The translations under genes were made by a program, and so were the position numbers. Below, piece after piece: positions 1 through 8,964 of a DNA stretch of 49,317 nucleotides. The stretch covers positions 1 through 49,317 of the forward strand of contig JACRPW010000001.1 in assembly GCA_016223005.1 (NCBI GenBank), written 5' to 3'. Numbering within the stretch: position 1 is the stretch's first letter; each line of letters starts with the position of its first letter. Under the pieces are notes generated by a model. That model was given only the letters and a program-made list of their open reading frames with translations, searched no databases and was not told where the DNA came from. The DNA is from Deltaproteobacteria bacterium. GTDB lineage: Bacteria > Desulfobacterota > GWC2-55-46 > UBA9637 > GWC2-42-11.

Positions 1-170
1 GAACAAAGCACGACCCATGCTTCGCATGGGTGCCCCGGGCGCGACAAAAGCGAGGAGTGAGGCGTATTTTAAGCATACGCCGCAACGACCTGTCTGCGTG
101 CAACGCACAGGCAGGCAACGAAGGTATGCGAAGTTATGACGCTATGTATAGTTTATGCTAATTCATAAGG
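1..170. repeat. Hairpin-rich non-coding stretch
   Basis: No credible gene lies in the first 324 bases. Three successive hairpins can be read. CCCATGC and GCATGGG pair around a TTC loop at 15-31. GGCGTAT at 61-67 pairs with ATACGCC at 75-81. CCTGTC/TGCGT pairs with ACGCA/GGCAGG at about 99-125, with a small bulge. The stretch is visibly more GC-rich than what follows, which suggests a dispersed structured repeat rather than a regulatory leader, but family membership cannot be tested here. From 170 to 324 the sequence is AT-rich with nothing I recognise. Confidence 0.4.
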
Positions 171-324
171 AAAGGCAACCAATCTATGAGATCTATGAGA
201 TTGTTTTTCCTATATTGTTTTTTACTGTTTTGCCTTGCTTTTCAGGTTAGGTTTTGGTAAAAGGCAAAAAAGGAAAGTGAATAAGAACTTGTTAGGTATT
301 TAGAGTTAAAATGGAAGGATATTT

Positions 325-558
325 ATGGTCATTCTCGGCTCTTGTAAGTGTTGTCGTGGTCGTGTTAGCCATGAAGCTAAATCTTGTCCCCATTGCGGAC
401 AGCCAAATCCAGTCACGAATCCCTGTGGAGACTCATTGCAAAATATTATATCGTCCATACAAGCAGGCGATACTGTAAATGCCTGCAAATTGGTTAGGAA
501 TGCAACTGGCTGGTCGTTACTAGAGGCGAAGCAATTTGTGGACTCATTGTGTGTGTGA
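325..558 (+). CDS. Small zinc-ribbon protein with an L7/L12-like C-terminal helix
   Basis: A 77-residue protein preceded by GGAAGG seven bases before the ATG. The N-terminal half holds two CxxC pairs, CKCC near residues 8-11 and CPHC near 21-24, which form a plausible zinc ribbon. The C-terminal half has NATGWSLLEAKQFVDSL, which resembles the ribosomal L7/L12 C-terminal segment with the pattern TGxxLxEAKxxVD. That segment is also found in small zinc-ribbon proteins of unknown role. It is a monocistronic gene flanked by non-coding DNA, convergent with hflX. The function is unknown; the two-part architecture is read from motifs only. Confidence 0.6.
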   Translation: MVILGSCKCCRGRVSHEAKSCPHCGQPNPVTNPCGDSLQNIISSIQAGDTVNACKLVRNATGWSLLEAKQFVDSLCV

Positions 559-625
559 GGTAAAATTATTTAGGGGAAAATAGGGACATTGACCATTAAA
601 AGACAATGAAAGCCTAACCATTCAC

Positions 626-2248
626 TTAGAAATCCCACAACCTCTGCTCTATCGCTTTTAACAGCCTCTTCAGTGTTTCTGTCTGGAAAGCAGATATTGA
701 AACAGCGTCAAATCTCCTGCAAAGATTTTTTAAAACTTCTTTGTCAACCTTATCCTCTTTATTAAAAACCAGAATGCTGGGGATATTATCAAGTCCTACA
801 TCTTTAAGGATTTTATGGACAGAGTCAATCCTTTTTTCAAAATTCGGACTGCTCACATCAACAAGATGGACAAGCAAATCAGCATCCTTCATCTCTTCAA
901 GTGTCGCCTTGAATGCAGTCAATAAATCCTCTGGCAAATCTCTTATAAAGCCGACTGTATCTGTGATTATTGCATCCCTCTCTCTTGGAAACCGCAGTCT
1001 CCTTGAGGCTGTATCAAGGGTCGCAAACAAAAGATTTTCAGTAAATGTCTCGCTCTTTGTAAGCGCATTTAAAAGCGTTGACTTGCCTGCATTTGTATAG
1101 CCGACAATGGATATAATCGGTATGCCTGTTTCTGCCCTGCGCCTTCTCCTTTCATACCTGCCTTTGCTTAATATTTTTAACTGTTTTTCAAGATGTGTAA
1201 TCCTGTCCTGCACCCTGCGTCTGTCATTCTCAAGTTTTGTCTCGCCGGGGCCCCTTCCGCCAATGCCCCCTTCAAGCCTTGATAATGCTGTTCCCTTGCC
1301 TGTTAATTTAGGCAATAAATATTTCAACTGCGCAAGTTCAACCTGCACCTTGCCGTCCCTTGAGTGCGCGCGGTTTGCAAAAATATCAAGAATCAACTGC
1401 GTCCTGTCAATTACCTTTAATTCTGTGATTTCTCCAATCTCCCTAACCTGTGTCGGCGTCAGTTCCTGATTGAATATGAGCAAACCTGCCTCATTCTGCA
1501 GCGCCTTTACAATGAGTTCCTTGATTTTCCCCTTGCCCAAAAGATATTTTGGATTGATTTCTTTCGGCCTCTGGATGATTGTGTCAAGCACAGAGATATT
1601 GTCTGTCCTTGCAAGTTCCTTTAATTCCTCAATGGATTCTCCCTGTGTTTCTTTATCCTCTTTTGAAACGCTTACAAGTATTGCCCGCTCCCTTTTATCA
1701 TTCACATCCCTTGTAATCGCCCTGCCCATCTCATCCTCAATCGCAGAGATGCGCTCATTAAACTGCATTTCAAATCTATGAAACTGCATCGCAGGATGGA
1801 TTTCATAAGGTTTTGCATCCAGGTTAAAAGGCAATAAGTGGGCAAGATAAATATTCCCCGGAAGTCCGTTTTCCAAAACCTCGATTGCAGCCATAATATC
1901 CAGCCTTAAAATGGCAAGGTCAGTTAAGTCATCCTGAGAAAGAGGTTCATTTTTTAAGTGCGTGTGAATGCACCTGACGCCGCGAAGCCGCTTTCTTCCA
2001 AGAGGATATTTTTCAAGGACAGGGATAACAATCTCTTTTTCATCGCCGACAATCACATATTCCACAAACCCCTGCCTGTTTACAATAAGACCGATTTGGC
2101 GGTTTATCTCTCGGGATATCTCTGTAATATATCGGGCGAGTTCAGGTGTGATGAGTTGAGATGCAGGAATTCTGCGGTTATAAATCCTCTGAATCCTTTT
2201 TATCTCATTTGCCTTAAGTCCGTTTGTATTGCCGTGTATGATTGGGAT
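626..2248 (-). CDS. hflX: GTPase HflX (probable AUC start)
   Basis: Ribosome-associated GTPase of the Obg-HflX superfamily, known for splitting stalled ribosomes. The HflX signature RGPGETKLE, the P-loop GYTNAGKST, and DTVGFI and NKED G-motifs are present. The first ATG/GTG/TTG in frame is a GTG at 2065, but the frame stays open upstream to a TAA at 2261-2263. The 61 codons in between encode conserved HflX N-terminal sequence, including IHGNTNGLKANEIKR and ELARYITEISREI. No ATG, GTG or TTG occurs among them. A good AAAGGAG at 2256-2262 lies seven bases before an ATC at 2246-2248, so I place the start there, giving 540 residues. With the GTG start the protein would be 479 residues and lack this conserved segment. 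Family identity is certain; the start codon is inference. Confidence 0.85.
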   Translation of the reverse strand: MPIIHGNTNGLKANEIKRIQRIYNRRIPASQLITPELARYITEISREINRQIGLIVNRQGFVEYVIVGDEKEIVIPVLEKYPLGRKRLRGVRCIHTHLKNEPLSQDDLTDLAILRLDIMAAIEVLENGLPGNIYLAHLLPFNLDAKPYEIHPAMQFHRFEMQFNERISAIEDEMGRAITRDVNDKRERAILVSVSKEDKETQGESIEELKELARTDNISVLDTIIQRPKEINPKYLLGKGKIKELIVKALQNEAGLLIFNQELTPTQVREIGEITELKVIDRTQLILDIFANRAHSRDGKVQVELAQLKYLLPKLTGKGTALSRLEGGIGGRGPGETKLENDRRRVQDRITHLEKQLKILSKGRYERRRRRAETGIPIISIVGYTNAGKSTLLNALTKSETFTENLLFATLDTASRRLRFPRERDAIITDTVGFIRDLPEDLLTAFKATLEEMKDADLLVHLVDVSSPNFEKRIDSVHKILKDVGLDNIPSILVFNKEDKVDKEVLKNLCRRFDAVSISAFQTETLKRLLKAIEQRLWDF

Positions 2249-2340
2249 GTTGTTGCTCCTTTATGGTTAGTTCACGCTGAAAAATGCCACGTTCTATGAC
2301 TTTGTCATGGCGCCCTGTTTGCTGTAATTTTAGTTAATCA

Positions 2341-3240
2341 TCAGGAATGAGGCTGCATAGCAAGGCTGGAAACATCTATAAGTAATTCTATTTTACAGGT
2401 TTCTCTGGGAGCCAATTTTAATTCCCATGAAGGCAGCCAGCAGAGTCCCTGAAAGTTTTTTTCAAAACCTGCCTCTGATAAAGATACGGTTTCAACAGGA
2501 TATATATATAGATTGGCAGTAGGTTTAAACTGCATCTTAAACTTTAAGCCTAACCAGTCCTCTTGAAGTTCGAACTCTTCCATCATGCCTAAATTTTGCT
2601 GCTTCATTCCAAAACCAATAAGGATGTTCCATTCTGATAAGAATACTGTATGTAAAGGGAGGGTATCCAGATTGGTTATCTGATAGACAATCTTTATGGA
2701 TGATTTTTGAGCAGGACAAATCTTTTTTTGGAGTCCAACATGCTTACTAGATACCATGCCATTATAATACAACAGCACATCTGAGTTATCTCTGTTAATC
2801 TTGTATGTATAGTCTGCATCAACAAAACTTCCGCAATCCATATAGTTTCCTGATAGAAAGGCATCTATGGGTGTATCAGGTGCTGCAAAATGGTCAACGA
2901 GGGAGCGCCTCTCATAGGTATCATAGATAAGTGCCTTTTCCAGACCTGTCTCTTTTGATGCAAAGGGTCCATGAATACTTTTTGCCACGCCTTGTCCTGT
3001 TTTTGTTTCAAGAGGTCTGATTTTATTGTGATACCCTTCATATCGTCTTGTAAGGACATTCGTCAGATTATAGGGAACTGGTTTAAAGTCCAGTTCCTGA
3101 ACTACCCCGCCATTATGTGGTTTCAGGTAGATATTAAAGTCAGGGGTCTTGATAAGTATCTCCTTCTTGTCATCAGCATCAAGATCATCTACCTCGACTC
3201 TCGTCCCTTGATAATCGCCCGCTTCTTCTAAAAGATTTTC
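2341..3240 (-). pseudogene. Detached C-terminal part of the GH57 glucanotransferase
   Basis: This frame continues the GH57 gene that stops at 3243. It encodes the beta-sandwich part of 4-alpha-glucanotransferase-type GH57 proteins (DUF1925/DUF1926 region): DLDADDKKEILIKTPDFN, PHNGGVVQELDF, LTRRYEGYHNKI and VAKSIHGPFASKE run on without a stop to 2341. It is out of frame with the catalytic part. Its own frame is closed by a TAA at about 3292-3294, inside a heptamer repeat. The expected linker of about 40 residues in relatives, with a YWHG...GGLYLPHLR-type motif, is missing at the junction. No convincing start codon precedes it. A GTG at 2988 would give 215 residues and leave out the first conserved part. 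Confidence 0.65.
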
Positions 3241-3242
3241 TG

Positions 3243-4352
3243 CTATAATAAGTGGCGAGCTGTAATCTGTGAACTGTGAGCTGCTAACTGCTTACTTACC
3301 ATCAGCATCCTCTTATGCATCCAGTTTGCCTCACTGTATTTTGCCATAAAGTTACGCCACATTCCGCCCTGAAGAAATCTCTTTATCCTTTCACCGTCCT
3401 GCCATGTCTTTATATCATTTACCAGATTTGTGTATTCAAATGATGCCTCTGCGGGCAGCGCCCATTCACCCATTTCCATATATGAAGTTGTTGGGAGATA
3501 AACTCTGCCGCATGGATTATTGCCTGCAATGTATTCAGAAAATGTTATAGGTTTTATCCACTCAAGATTAGATGTTAATACCTCTGAAAACCTTTCAAGC
3601 CATCTATCAATATAAACCCACTTATGAGTATCGGGCCATGCACCAAATTTCTCGCCGTCATCAGCAAACACAGTAAGTGGTGAGTGGTGAGTAGTGAGTG
3701 GTGATTTCTGTTCCAATTCATTCAGGTGTTCAATGAATTTTTCAGGTGACTCAAAGGGCATAAGATAACGTAGCCTTTCACTGCCGGGAAACACCTTTAA
3801 AGGATACCCCATTTCCTCTGTTAAGTAATACCCTGACAGATTTTCTTTCTTAAGTCCTGCCTTTACAAAGTGATAGTCATCAACAACAACATATTCAACA
3901 CCTGCTTTATGTAAAGATTTAGGCAGGCGTGGTTCCCATACCCTCTCTGTAAGCCAGATACCCCGCGGTCTAACCCCAAAGGATTCATGTAATTTATCTG
4001 ACATCAGTTTTATCTGCCCAATCCTGTCCCCTTCAGGAATAGCAATAAGAACAGGCTCATAATATCCACCTCCCAGCATCTCAACCTGTCCCCGTTCAAT
4101 CATTGTGCCAAGAAGTTCAATATATTCTTTATGGTTCTCCATAAGATAATCCAGAAGATACCCTGATATATGGAGAGATAATTTTATGGATGGGTAGTTT
4201 GAAAGTATCTTAAGAAAGGGCAGATATGAATTTTTGTAGGCATCTTCAATTACAAAACCAAAATTACCTACAGGCTGGTGATTGTGTATGCAGAAGATAA
4301 AGTTTGTCAATGTCTTTTTTCCAAATCTCTTTCCAAATCTCTTTCTTGCCAA
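3243..4352 (-). CDS. GH57 4-alpha-glucanotransferase/alpha-amylase, truncated catalytic part
   Basis: The N-terminal (beta/alpha)7 catalytic part of a glycoside hydrolase family 57 enzyme acting on alpha-1,4-glucans. HNHQPVGNF at 23-31 is the first GH57 motif. The nucleophile Glu is in WLTERVWEP (residue 136), and the acid/base Asp is in FADDGEKFG (231/232). The ORF ends at residue 369, whereas whole enzymes are about 650-750 residues; the rest lies out of frame at 2341-3240. The last 15 residues (QLAAHSSQITARHLL) are encoded by a heptamer repeat. Another repeat inserts SPLTTHHSPLT at 217-227. Two AAAGAGATTTGG copies surround the start, a TTG at 4352 with weak support. It is divergent from mutS2 with 30 bases between. 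The product is probably not a full enzyme. Confidence 0.7.
   Translation of the reverse strand: MARKRFGKRFGKKTLTNFIFCIHNHQPVGNFGFVIEDAYKNSYLPFLKILSNYPSIKLSLHISGYLLDYLMENHKEYIELLGTMIERGQVEMLGGGYYEPVLIAIPEGDRIGQIKLMSDKLHESFGVRPRGIWLTERVWEPRLPKSLHKAGVEYVVVDDYHFVKAGLKKENLSGYYLTEEMGYPLKVFPGSERLRYLMPFESPEKFIEHLNELEQKSPLTTHHSPLTVFADDGEKFGAWPDTHKWVYIDRWLERFSEVLTSNLEWIKPITFSEYIAGNNPCGRVYLPTTSYMEMGEWALPAEASFEYTNLVNDIKTWQDGERIKRFLQGGMWRNFMAKYSEANWMHKRMLMVSKQLAAHSSQITARHLL
3250..3298. repeat. Degenerate 7-nt tandem repeat at the GH57 break
   Basis: Seven consecutive 7-base units can be set in register: AAGTGGC, GAGCTGT, AATCTGT, GAACTGT, GAGCTGC, TAACTGC and TTACTTA. The consensus is about GAACTGT. The array covers exactly the point where the two GH57 parts lose frame. 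Confidence 0.65.
3674..3701. repeat. Degenerate 7-nt tandem repeat inside the GH57 gene
   Basis: Four 7-base units, TAAGTGG, TGAGTGG, TGAGTAG and TGAGTGG. On the minus strand they encode the serine-, threonine- and histidine-rich insert between the conserved NELEQ and VFADDGEKFG segments. The reading frame is kept here. Confidence 0.7.
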
Positions 4353-4382
4353 ATCCGTTGATAATCTATATCATATATCCAC

Positions 4383-6728
4383 ATGGATAAGCAAACATTA
4401 GAGGCGTTGGAATACAATAAGATTATTGAAAGGTTGTCTTCCCTTGCCATAACATCCTGCGGTAAATCTCTGTGCAACTCTATCAAACCTTCTACAGCAC
4501 TGCAGGATATAAATAATGCACTCCTGGATACCTTTGAGATGCAGGAGATTCTAAAGATTCACGGGGAATTGCCGCTTTCATGGATAATTGATGTAAGACC
4601 ACATCTGAAGAAATTATCAGTTGAAAATGCCTATCTCCTTCCCGAAGAATTTTTACAACTCAAATCTACCTTTACCGCAATCCATTATATAAGAGATTTT
4701 TTTCCGCCCATATCTAAAAAATATCCAAGAATATCTTTGAAGGCTTCAAATCTGTGTATATACAATCAACTTTTGGAAGGGGTAACAAAGACCTTTGATG
4801 AAAAGGGCTGTATAAAAGATAGTGCCTCCCCTGAACTTTCATGGATAAGAAAAGAAATTCTTGAGGTAAGAAACAGGGCAAGAAATATATTAAACGAACT
4901 CTTAAGAAGGCAGGATTTGAGACCCGCGTTTCAGGATGATTTTATAACCATAAGGGACGACAGGTTCTGTCTTGCACTAAAGTCGGATTTTAAGGGCAAG
5001 ATGAAGGGCATAATCCACAGTGAATCCGGAAGCGGTGAAACATACTTTATAGAACCATTTGAAACAGTAGAACTCAATAATCAACTCACCATACTTGCAA
5101 AAGACGAAAGAGATGAGGAGATAAAAATATTAAAAAAACTGTCAATCGTTGTAATGGAAAGAAGGGATGACATTACAAAGGATATTATCCTCCTTGCAGA
5201 GATAGACATGATATATGCAAAGGCAAAATTCGGCATTATGCTGAATTCAATAAAGCCTGAGGTTTGTAATGGCGGCGATGTGCATATAATAGATGCAAGG
5301 CATCCGCTTCTTGCATTAAAAGGCAGTGTTGTGCCTGTTGATATGTGTCTTAAATACGATAAGAAAGTCTTTGTAATATCAGGTGCAAATACAGGGGGCA
5401 AGACAGTTGCTTTAAAGACTATTGGACTTCTGACACTTATGGCTCAGTCAGGTTTTACAATACCAGCGGTAGAGGGGAGCAAGATAAATATATTTGATAA
5501 TGTAATTGCAGACATTGGCGACAGGCAGGACATACAGTTAAACCTTTCCACATTTTCAGGTCATCTAAAAAGGCTTGGAGAAATCATGGGCACTGCTGGA
5601 GAAAATACCCTTGTGCTTATAGATGAAATCTGCGACGGCACAGACCCTGTAGAGGCAGGGGCATTAAGTCTTGCAATGCTTGAAAGGCTTGAATTCCTTG
5701 GTGCAGTAACAGTTGTAACAACACATCTAAACACCCTCAAGTCCTTTGCATACACAAATGACTTTGCTGAAAATATATCTGTAGAATTTAATGAAGTAAC
5801 CTTAAAACCCACTTATAAACTGATTTACGGTATACCGGGTCAAAGCTGCGCTATAACCATTGCAGAGAAATGGGGTATAGAAAGGGATGTCATAAAAAAG
5901 GCAAAGGAGTATCTTAAAGGCACAGAGGGCGCAGGCATTGAATTTATAAAGACACTTGAATATGAAAAAAAACTCCTGATGGATGAAAGGTTGAAATTAG
6001 AAGAATTGAGCAGAGAAACTCTGCAAATAAATGAGAGAAGGAAGAAGGCAGTAAACAGATTTGATGAGGAAAGGCATGAACTTATTGAGAGGGAAAGGAA
6101 AAAGGCAGAGGAGATTATAAGGCTCGCAGAAGGGGAATTAAAAAAGATAATTGAAGAAATAAGGGCTCATGGGTTCAAGGACTCAAGGGTGCGAAGAGAG
6201 GCATTGGAAGAAATAAAAACCAAAACACTTGAGGCACTGAAAACAGAGAAAAGGAAGCCATCTTATACTCCAAAGGTTGGCGATGTCGTAAATATTATGG
6301 GCAGGCAGAATAAGGGGCGGATTATAGATATAGATGAGGATGCGGGGCAGGCAGAGGTTTTGATAGGCAGTATTAAGGTTAGGATGTCGTTTGAGAGTAT
6401 TGAGTTTGCTGAAAAAAGGCATGGGGAAATAGCAGGTGATAAGTTATTTTCAGCCTTTACAATTCAGCCTTCAGCCTCATTGTCGGATGTTTCCCGTGAG
6501 ATAAACATCATAGGCTTAACAATTGATGATGCCATGCCAAAGGTTGATAAATTTATAGACAACGCCTTGCTCAGCAGTATGACAAGTGTTGTGATTATAC
6601 ACGGCGCAGGAACAGGCAGACTGCGAAACGCTGTCCACGAATACTTAAAAAACCACAAGGCAGTCAAAGGGTTTCATTATGCTGACATAAAACAAGGCGG
6701 CAGCGGCGCAACAGTGGTGGAGTTATAG
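4383..6728 (+). CDS. mutS2: Endonuclease MutS2 / ribosome-collision factor
   Basis: A 781-residue MutS2, the usual length. In order: the core/lever region, the ABC ATPase (Walker A SGANTGGKT at about 333-341, Walker B TLVLIDE near 409, VVTTHL after it), a charged coiled coil (about 520-630) and a C-terminal Smr domain (about 700-781). The Smr HGAGTGRLR motif is present. The Smr LDxxG motif reads INIIG, so its Asp is replaced by Asn and nuclease activity may be weakened. Members of the family act in anti-recombination and in rescue of collided ribosomes. radC follows three bases after the stop. Confidence 0.95.
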   Translation: MDKQTLEALEYNKIIERLSSLAITSCGKSLCNSIKPSTALQDINNALLDTFEMQEILKIHGELPLSWIIDVRPHLKKLSVENAYLLPEEFLQLKSTFTAIHYIRDFFPPISKKYPRISLKASNLCIYNQLLEGVTKTFDEKGCIKDSASPELSWIRKEILEVRNRARNILNELLRRQDLRPAFQDDFITIRDDRFCLALKSDFKGKMKGIIHSESGSGETYFIEPFETVELNNQLTILAKDERDEEIKILKKLSIVVMERRDDITKDIILLAEIDMIYAKAKFGIMLNSIKPEVCNGGDVHIIDARHPLLALKGSVVPVDMCLKYDKKVFVISGANTGGKTVALKTIGLLTLMAQSGFTIPAVEGSKINIFDNVIADIGDRQDIQLNLSTFSGHLKRLGEIMGTAGENTLVLIDEICDGTDPVEAGALSLAMLERLEFLGAVTVVTTHLNTLKSFAYTNDFAENISVEFNEVTLKPTYKLIYGIPGQSCAITIAEKWGIERDVIKKAKEYLKGTEGAGIEFIKTLEYEKKLLMDERLKLEELSRETLQINERRKKAVNRFDEERHELIERERKKAEEIIRLAEGELKKIIEEIRAHGFKDSRVRREALEEIKTKTLEALKTEKRKPSYTPKVGDVVNIMGRQNKGRIIDIDEDAGQAEVLIGSIKVRMSFESIEFAEKRHGEIAGDKLFSAFTIQPSASLSDVSREINIIGLTIDDAMPKVDKFIDNALLSSMTSVVIIHGAGTGRLRNAVHEYLKNHKAVKGFHYADIKQGGSGATVVEL

Positions 6729-6731
6729 GAA

Positions 6732-7424
6732 ATGGATTATAAAAAATCGTTTACTGTGCGAGATCTTCCAAAATCTGAAAGACCCCGTGAAAGGTTGCAG
6801 CAGTTTGGACCTGAGGCGCTTTCTCTACAGGAACTTCTGGCACTAGTAATCAGTCGTGGTGTATCTAAAAAGTCTGTAATGACTATTGCACAGGATTTGC
6901 TTGTAAAATTTGGCAGTATAAAGGCAATAAGCGAGGCATCATTAGAAGAACTCTCTCAAATAAAAGGCATCGGCTTTGCAAAGGCAGTGCAGATTAAGGC
7001 GTGTTTTGAACTTGGCAAAAGAAAGGATTCGGAACATGAACTAAAAGACTTCAATATAAAAGACCCTCAAAGTGTTGTCAAAGCCATCCAGTCCAGCATT
7101 AAGGATAAGGCAAAAGAACACTTTAAACTCATCCTTTTAAACACCCGCAATAAAATCATCGGCATCTCTACCATCTCTATTGGCTCTTTAAGTGCAAGCA
7201 TAGTGCATCCCCGAGAGGTGTTTAAGGATGCAATAATGCACAGTGCCAATGCAGTTGTTTTGGTTCACAACCATCCATCAGGAGATACTGAACCTTCAGA
7301 AGATGATTTAAAGATTACAAAAAGACTGGCAGAGGCTGGTAAGATTTTAGGGATAGAGGTTTTAGACCATATAATTATTGGCAAGGATAATTACTTTAGT
7401 TTTAAAGAGAAAAGGCTGGTTTGA
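6732..7424 (+). CDS. radC: RadC family JAMM-domain protein
   Basis: A 230-residue RadC (UPF0758). It has an N-terminal helix-hairpin-helix with LSQIKGIGFAKAVQIKA and a C-terminal JAMM metalloprotease-like fold with VHNHPSGDTEPSEDD, which supplies the two His and the Asp of the zinc site. The family was once linked to DNA repair, but its biochemical role is still uncertain. It starts three bases after mutS2, so the two are probably co-transcribed. Its last 23 bases overlap the 3' end of hpt on the opposite strand. Confidence 0.93.
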   Translation: MDYKKSFTVRDLPKSERPRERLQQFGPEALSLQELLALVISRGVSKKSVMTIAQDLLVKFGSIKAISEASLEELSQIKGIGFAKAVQIKACFELGKRKDSEHELKDFNIKDPQSVVKAIQSSIKDKAKEHFKLILLNTRNKIIGISTISIGSLSASIVHPREVFKDAIMHSANAVVLVHNHPSGDTEPSEDDLKITKRLAEAGKILGIEVLDHIIIGKDNYFSFKEKRLV

Positions 7425-7944
7425 GTTCATATATATCTTTCAGATACCGGTACTCCTCATTAAAATCAAGACCGTATCCGACAACAAAACCGATATCCTT
7501 GTCAAGCGTGAAGCCCTTGTAATCAACCCTGACATCAACCTTTCTTTTTGATGGTTTATCAAGCAGACTGCATATCTTTATTGAAGCAGGCATCTTTTCT
7601 TTCAGATGATTTATGACAAAATGAATGGTGAGTCCTGTGTCAACAATATCTTCAACAATAAGGACATCTTTGCCTTCAACATACATCTCTATATCCTTTA
7701 TCATCTCTACCGCACCTCCACTATAATCCTTTGAGCCGTAACTTGCAGCCCTTATAAAATCTATCTTTAGAGGTATATTTAATTCCCTTGCAATGTCAGA
7801 CAAAAATACAAAAGACCCCTTTAATATGCCAATCAAGACAGGATTTTTATCTGAATAATCTTTTCTTATTTCAGAGGCAAGTTTTTGGACTGCTTGTCTG
7901 ATTTTGGTATGTGAGATGATAGACTTTAAATGAGGTTTTTGCAT
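7402..7944 (-). CDS. hpt: Hypoxanthine phosphoribosyltransferase
   Basis: A 180-residue type I phosphoribosyltransferase for purine salvage (hypoxanthine/guanine plus PRPP to IMP/GMP). The PRPP-binding loop VLIVEDIVDTGLT and the ILKGSFVFLSDI segment are typical. It lies five bases downstream of amrS on the same strand, and its 3' end overlaps that of radC by 23 bases. With no space for separate terminators, the two convergent transcripts must overlap. Confidence 0.93.
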   Translation of the reverse strand: MQKPHLKSIISHTKIRQAVQKLASEIRKDYSDKNPVLIGILKGSFVFLSDIARELNIPLKIDFIRAASYGSKDYSGGAVEMIKDIEMYVEGKDVLIVEDIVDTGLTIHFVINHLKEKMPASIKICSLLDKPSKRKVDVRVDYKGFTLDKDIGFVVGYGLDFNEEYRYLKDIYELKPAFSL

Positions 7945-7949
7945 TGATT

Positions 7950-8957
7950 TTATAGTTCTACACCATCTATACGGGCATCACAATATGGGCATCTTGAATC
8001 TTGCACGAGATTTCTTTTAACAAAAAAACCGTGTCTTTCAATGATGTTTTTCTTGCAGTTGTAACAGTATGTGGATTCACCAATGTCCCCAGGCACATTG
8101 CCTGTATAAACATATCTCAAACCCTCTTCCAATCCTATAACCCTTGCCCTGTCAATGATGGACACAGGTGTCCTTGGCAGATTGGACATCTTATATGTTG
8201 GATAAAACGCACTTATATGCCACGGCATGGTCTTATCAGTTTTATATATCCATTTTGCAATCTGCCTGAGTTCGTCTTCAGAATCGTTCTGTGTTGGTAT
8301 TATAAGGGTTGTTACCTCAACCCATATACCAATTGCCCGCATATATTCAATTGACTCAAGCACAGGTGCTAATTTTGCACCGCATACCCTTTTGTAAAAC
8401 TCCTCTGTGAATGCCTTTACATCCACATTCGCACCATCCAGAAGCCCTTTCATCTCATCAAGGCACTGCTTTGTCATAAAGCCATTTGTTACGAAGGTGT
8501 TTCTTAAACCCTTTTCCCTTGCCAGTTTCATACAATCATATGCAAACTCAAAAAAGATGGTTGGCTCTGTGTATGTATAGGATATACTCTGACACCCTGT
8601 CTCCAGTGCCTCATGCACAATCTCTTCAGGTGTTATATCTTCACCGAGTATCCGTTTCTGGTCTTTAGGCATTTGGGAGATTTCAAAGTTCTGGCAGTGA
8701 AGACATCTAAAGTTGCATCCAACTGTGGCAATGGAATATGAACGGCTCCCGGGTTGGAAATGAAAAAACGGTTTTTTCTCTATGGGGTCTATATGATGGG
8801 CAATGGCTTTGCCATAAACAAGGGTATAGAGCGTCCCGTTTCTATTTTCCCTGACACCGCATATCCCTTTCTTGCCATCAGCTATTCTACAATAATGGGA
8901 GCAGAGAAAGCAGTGGACATAATTTTTATCTGCTTTATTGTATAGACGCGCTTCCAT
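7950..8957 (-). CDS. amrS: AmmeMemoRadiSam system radical SAM enzyme AmrS
   Basis: A radical SAM protein of the AmrS (PflA-like) family, 335 residues from the ATG at 8957. The cluster motif CNFRCLHC (CX3CX2C) follows the conserved SIATVG. An N-terminal CFLCSHYC...GICGVR segment and a C-terminal CYNCKK...CPYC pair of zinc-type cysteines are usual for AmrS. In many genomes it sits with the AMMECR1 and Memo proteins; those are not next to it here. An upstream TTG at 8966 lies in repeat DNA and is a poorer start. hpt follows on the same strand. Confidence 0.92.
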   Translation of the reverse strand: MEARLYNKADKNYVHCFLCSHYCRIADGKKGICGVRENRNGTLYTLVYGKAIAHHIDPIEKKPFFHFQPGSRSYSIATVGCNFRCLHCQNFEISQMPKDQKRILGEDITPEEIVHEALETGCQSISYTYTEPTIFFEFAYDCMKLAREKGLRNTFVTNGFMTKQCLDEMKGLLDGANVDVKAFTEEFYKRVCGAKLAPVLESIEYMRAIGIWVEVTTLIIPTQNDSEDELRQIAKWIYKTDKTMPWHISAFYPTYKMSNLPRTPVSIIDRARVIGLEEGLRYVYTGNVPGDIGESTYCYNCKKNIIERHGFFVKRNLVQDSRCPYCDARIDGVEL

Positions 8958-8964
8958 AAAATAC

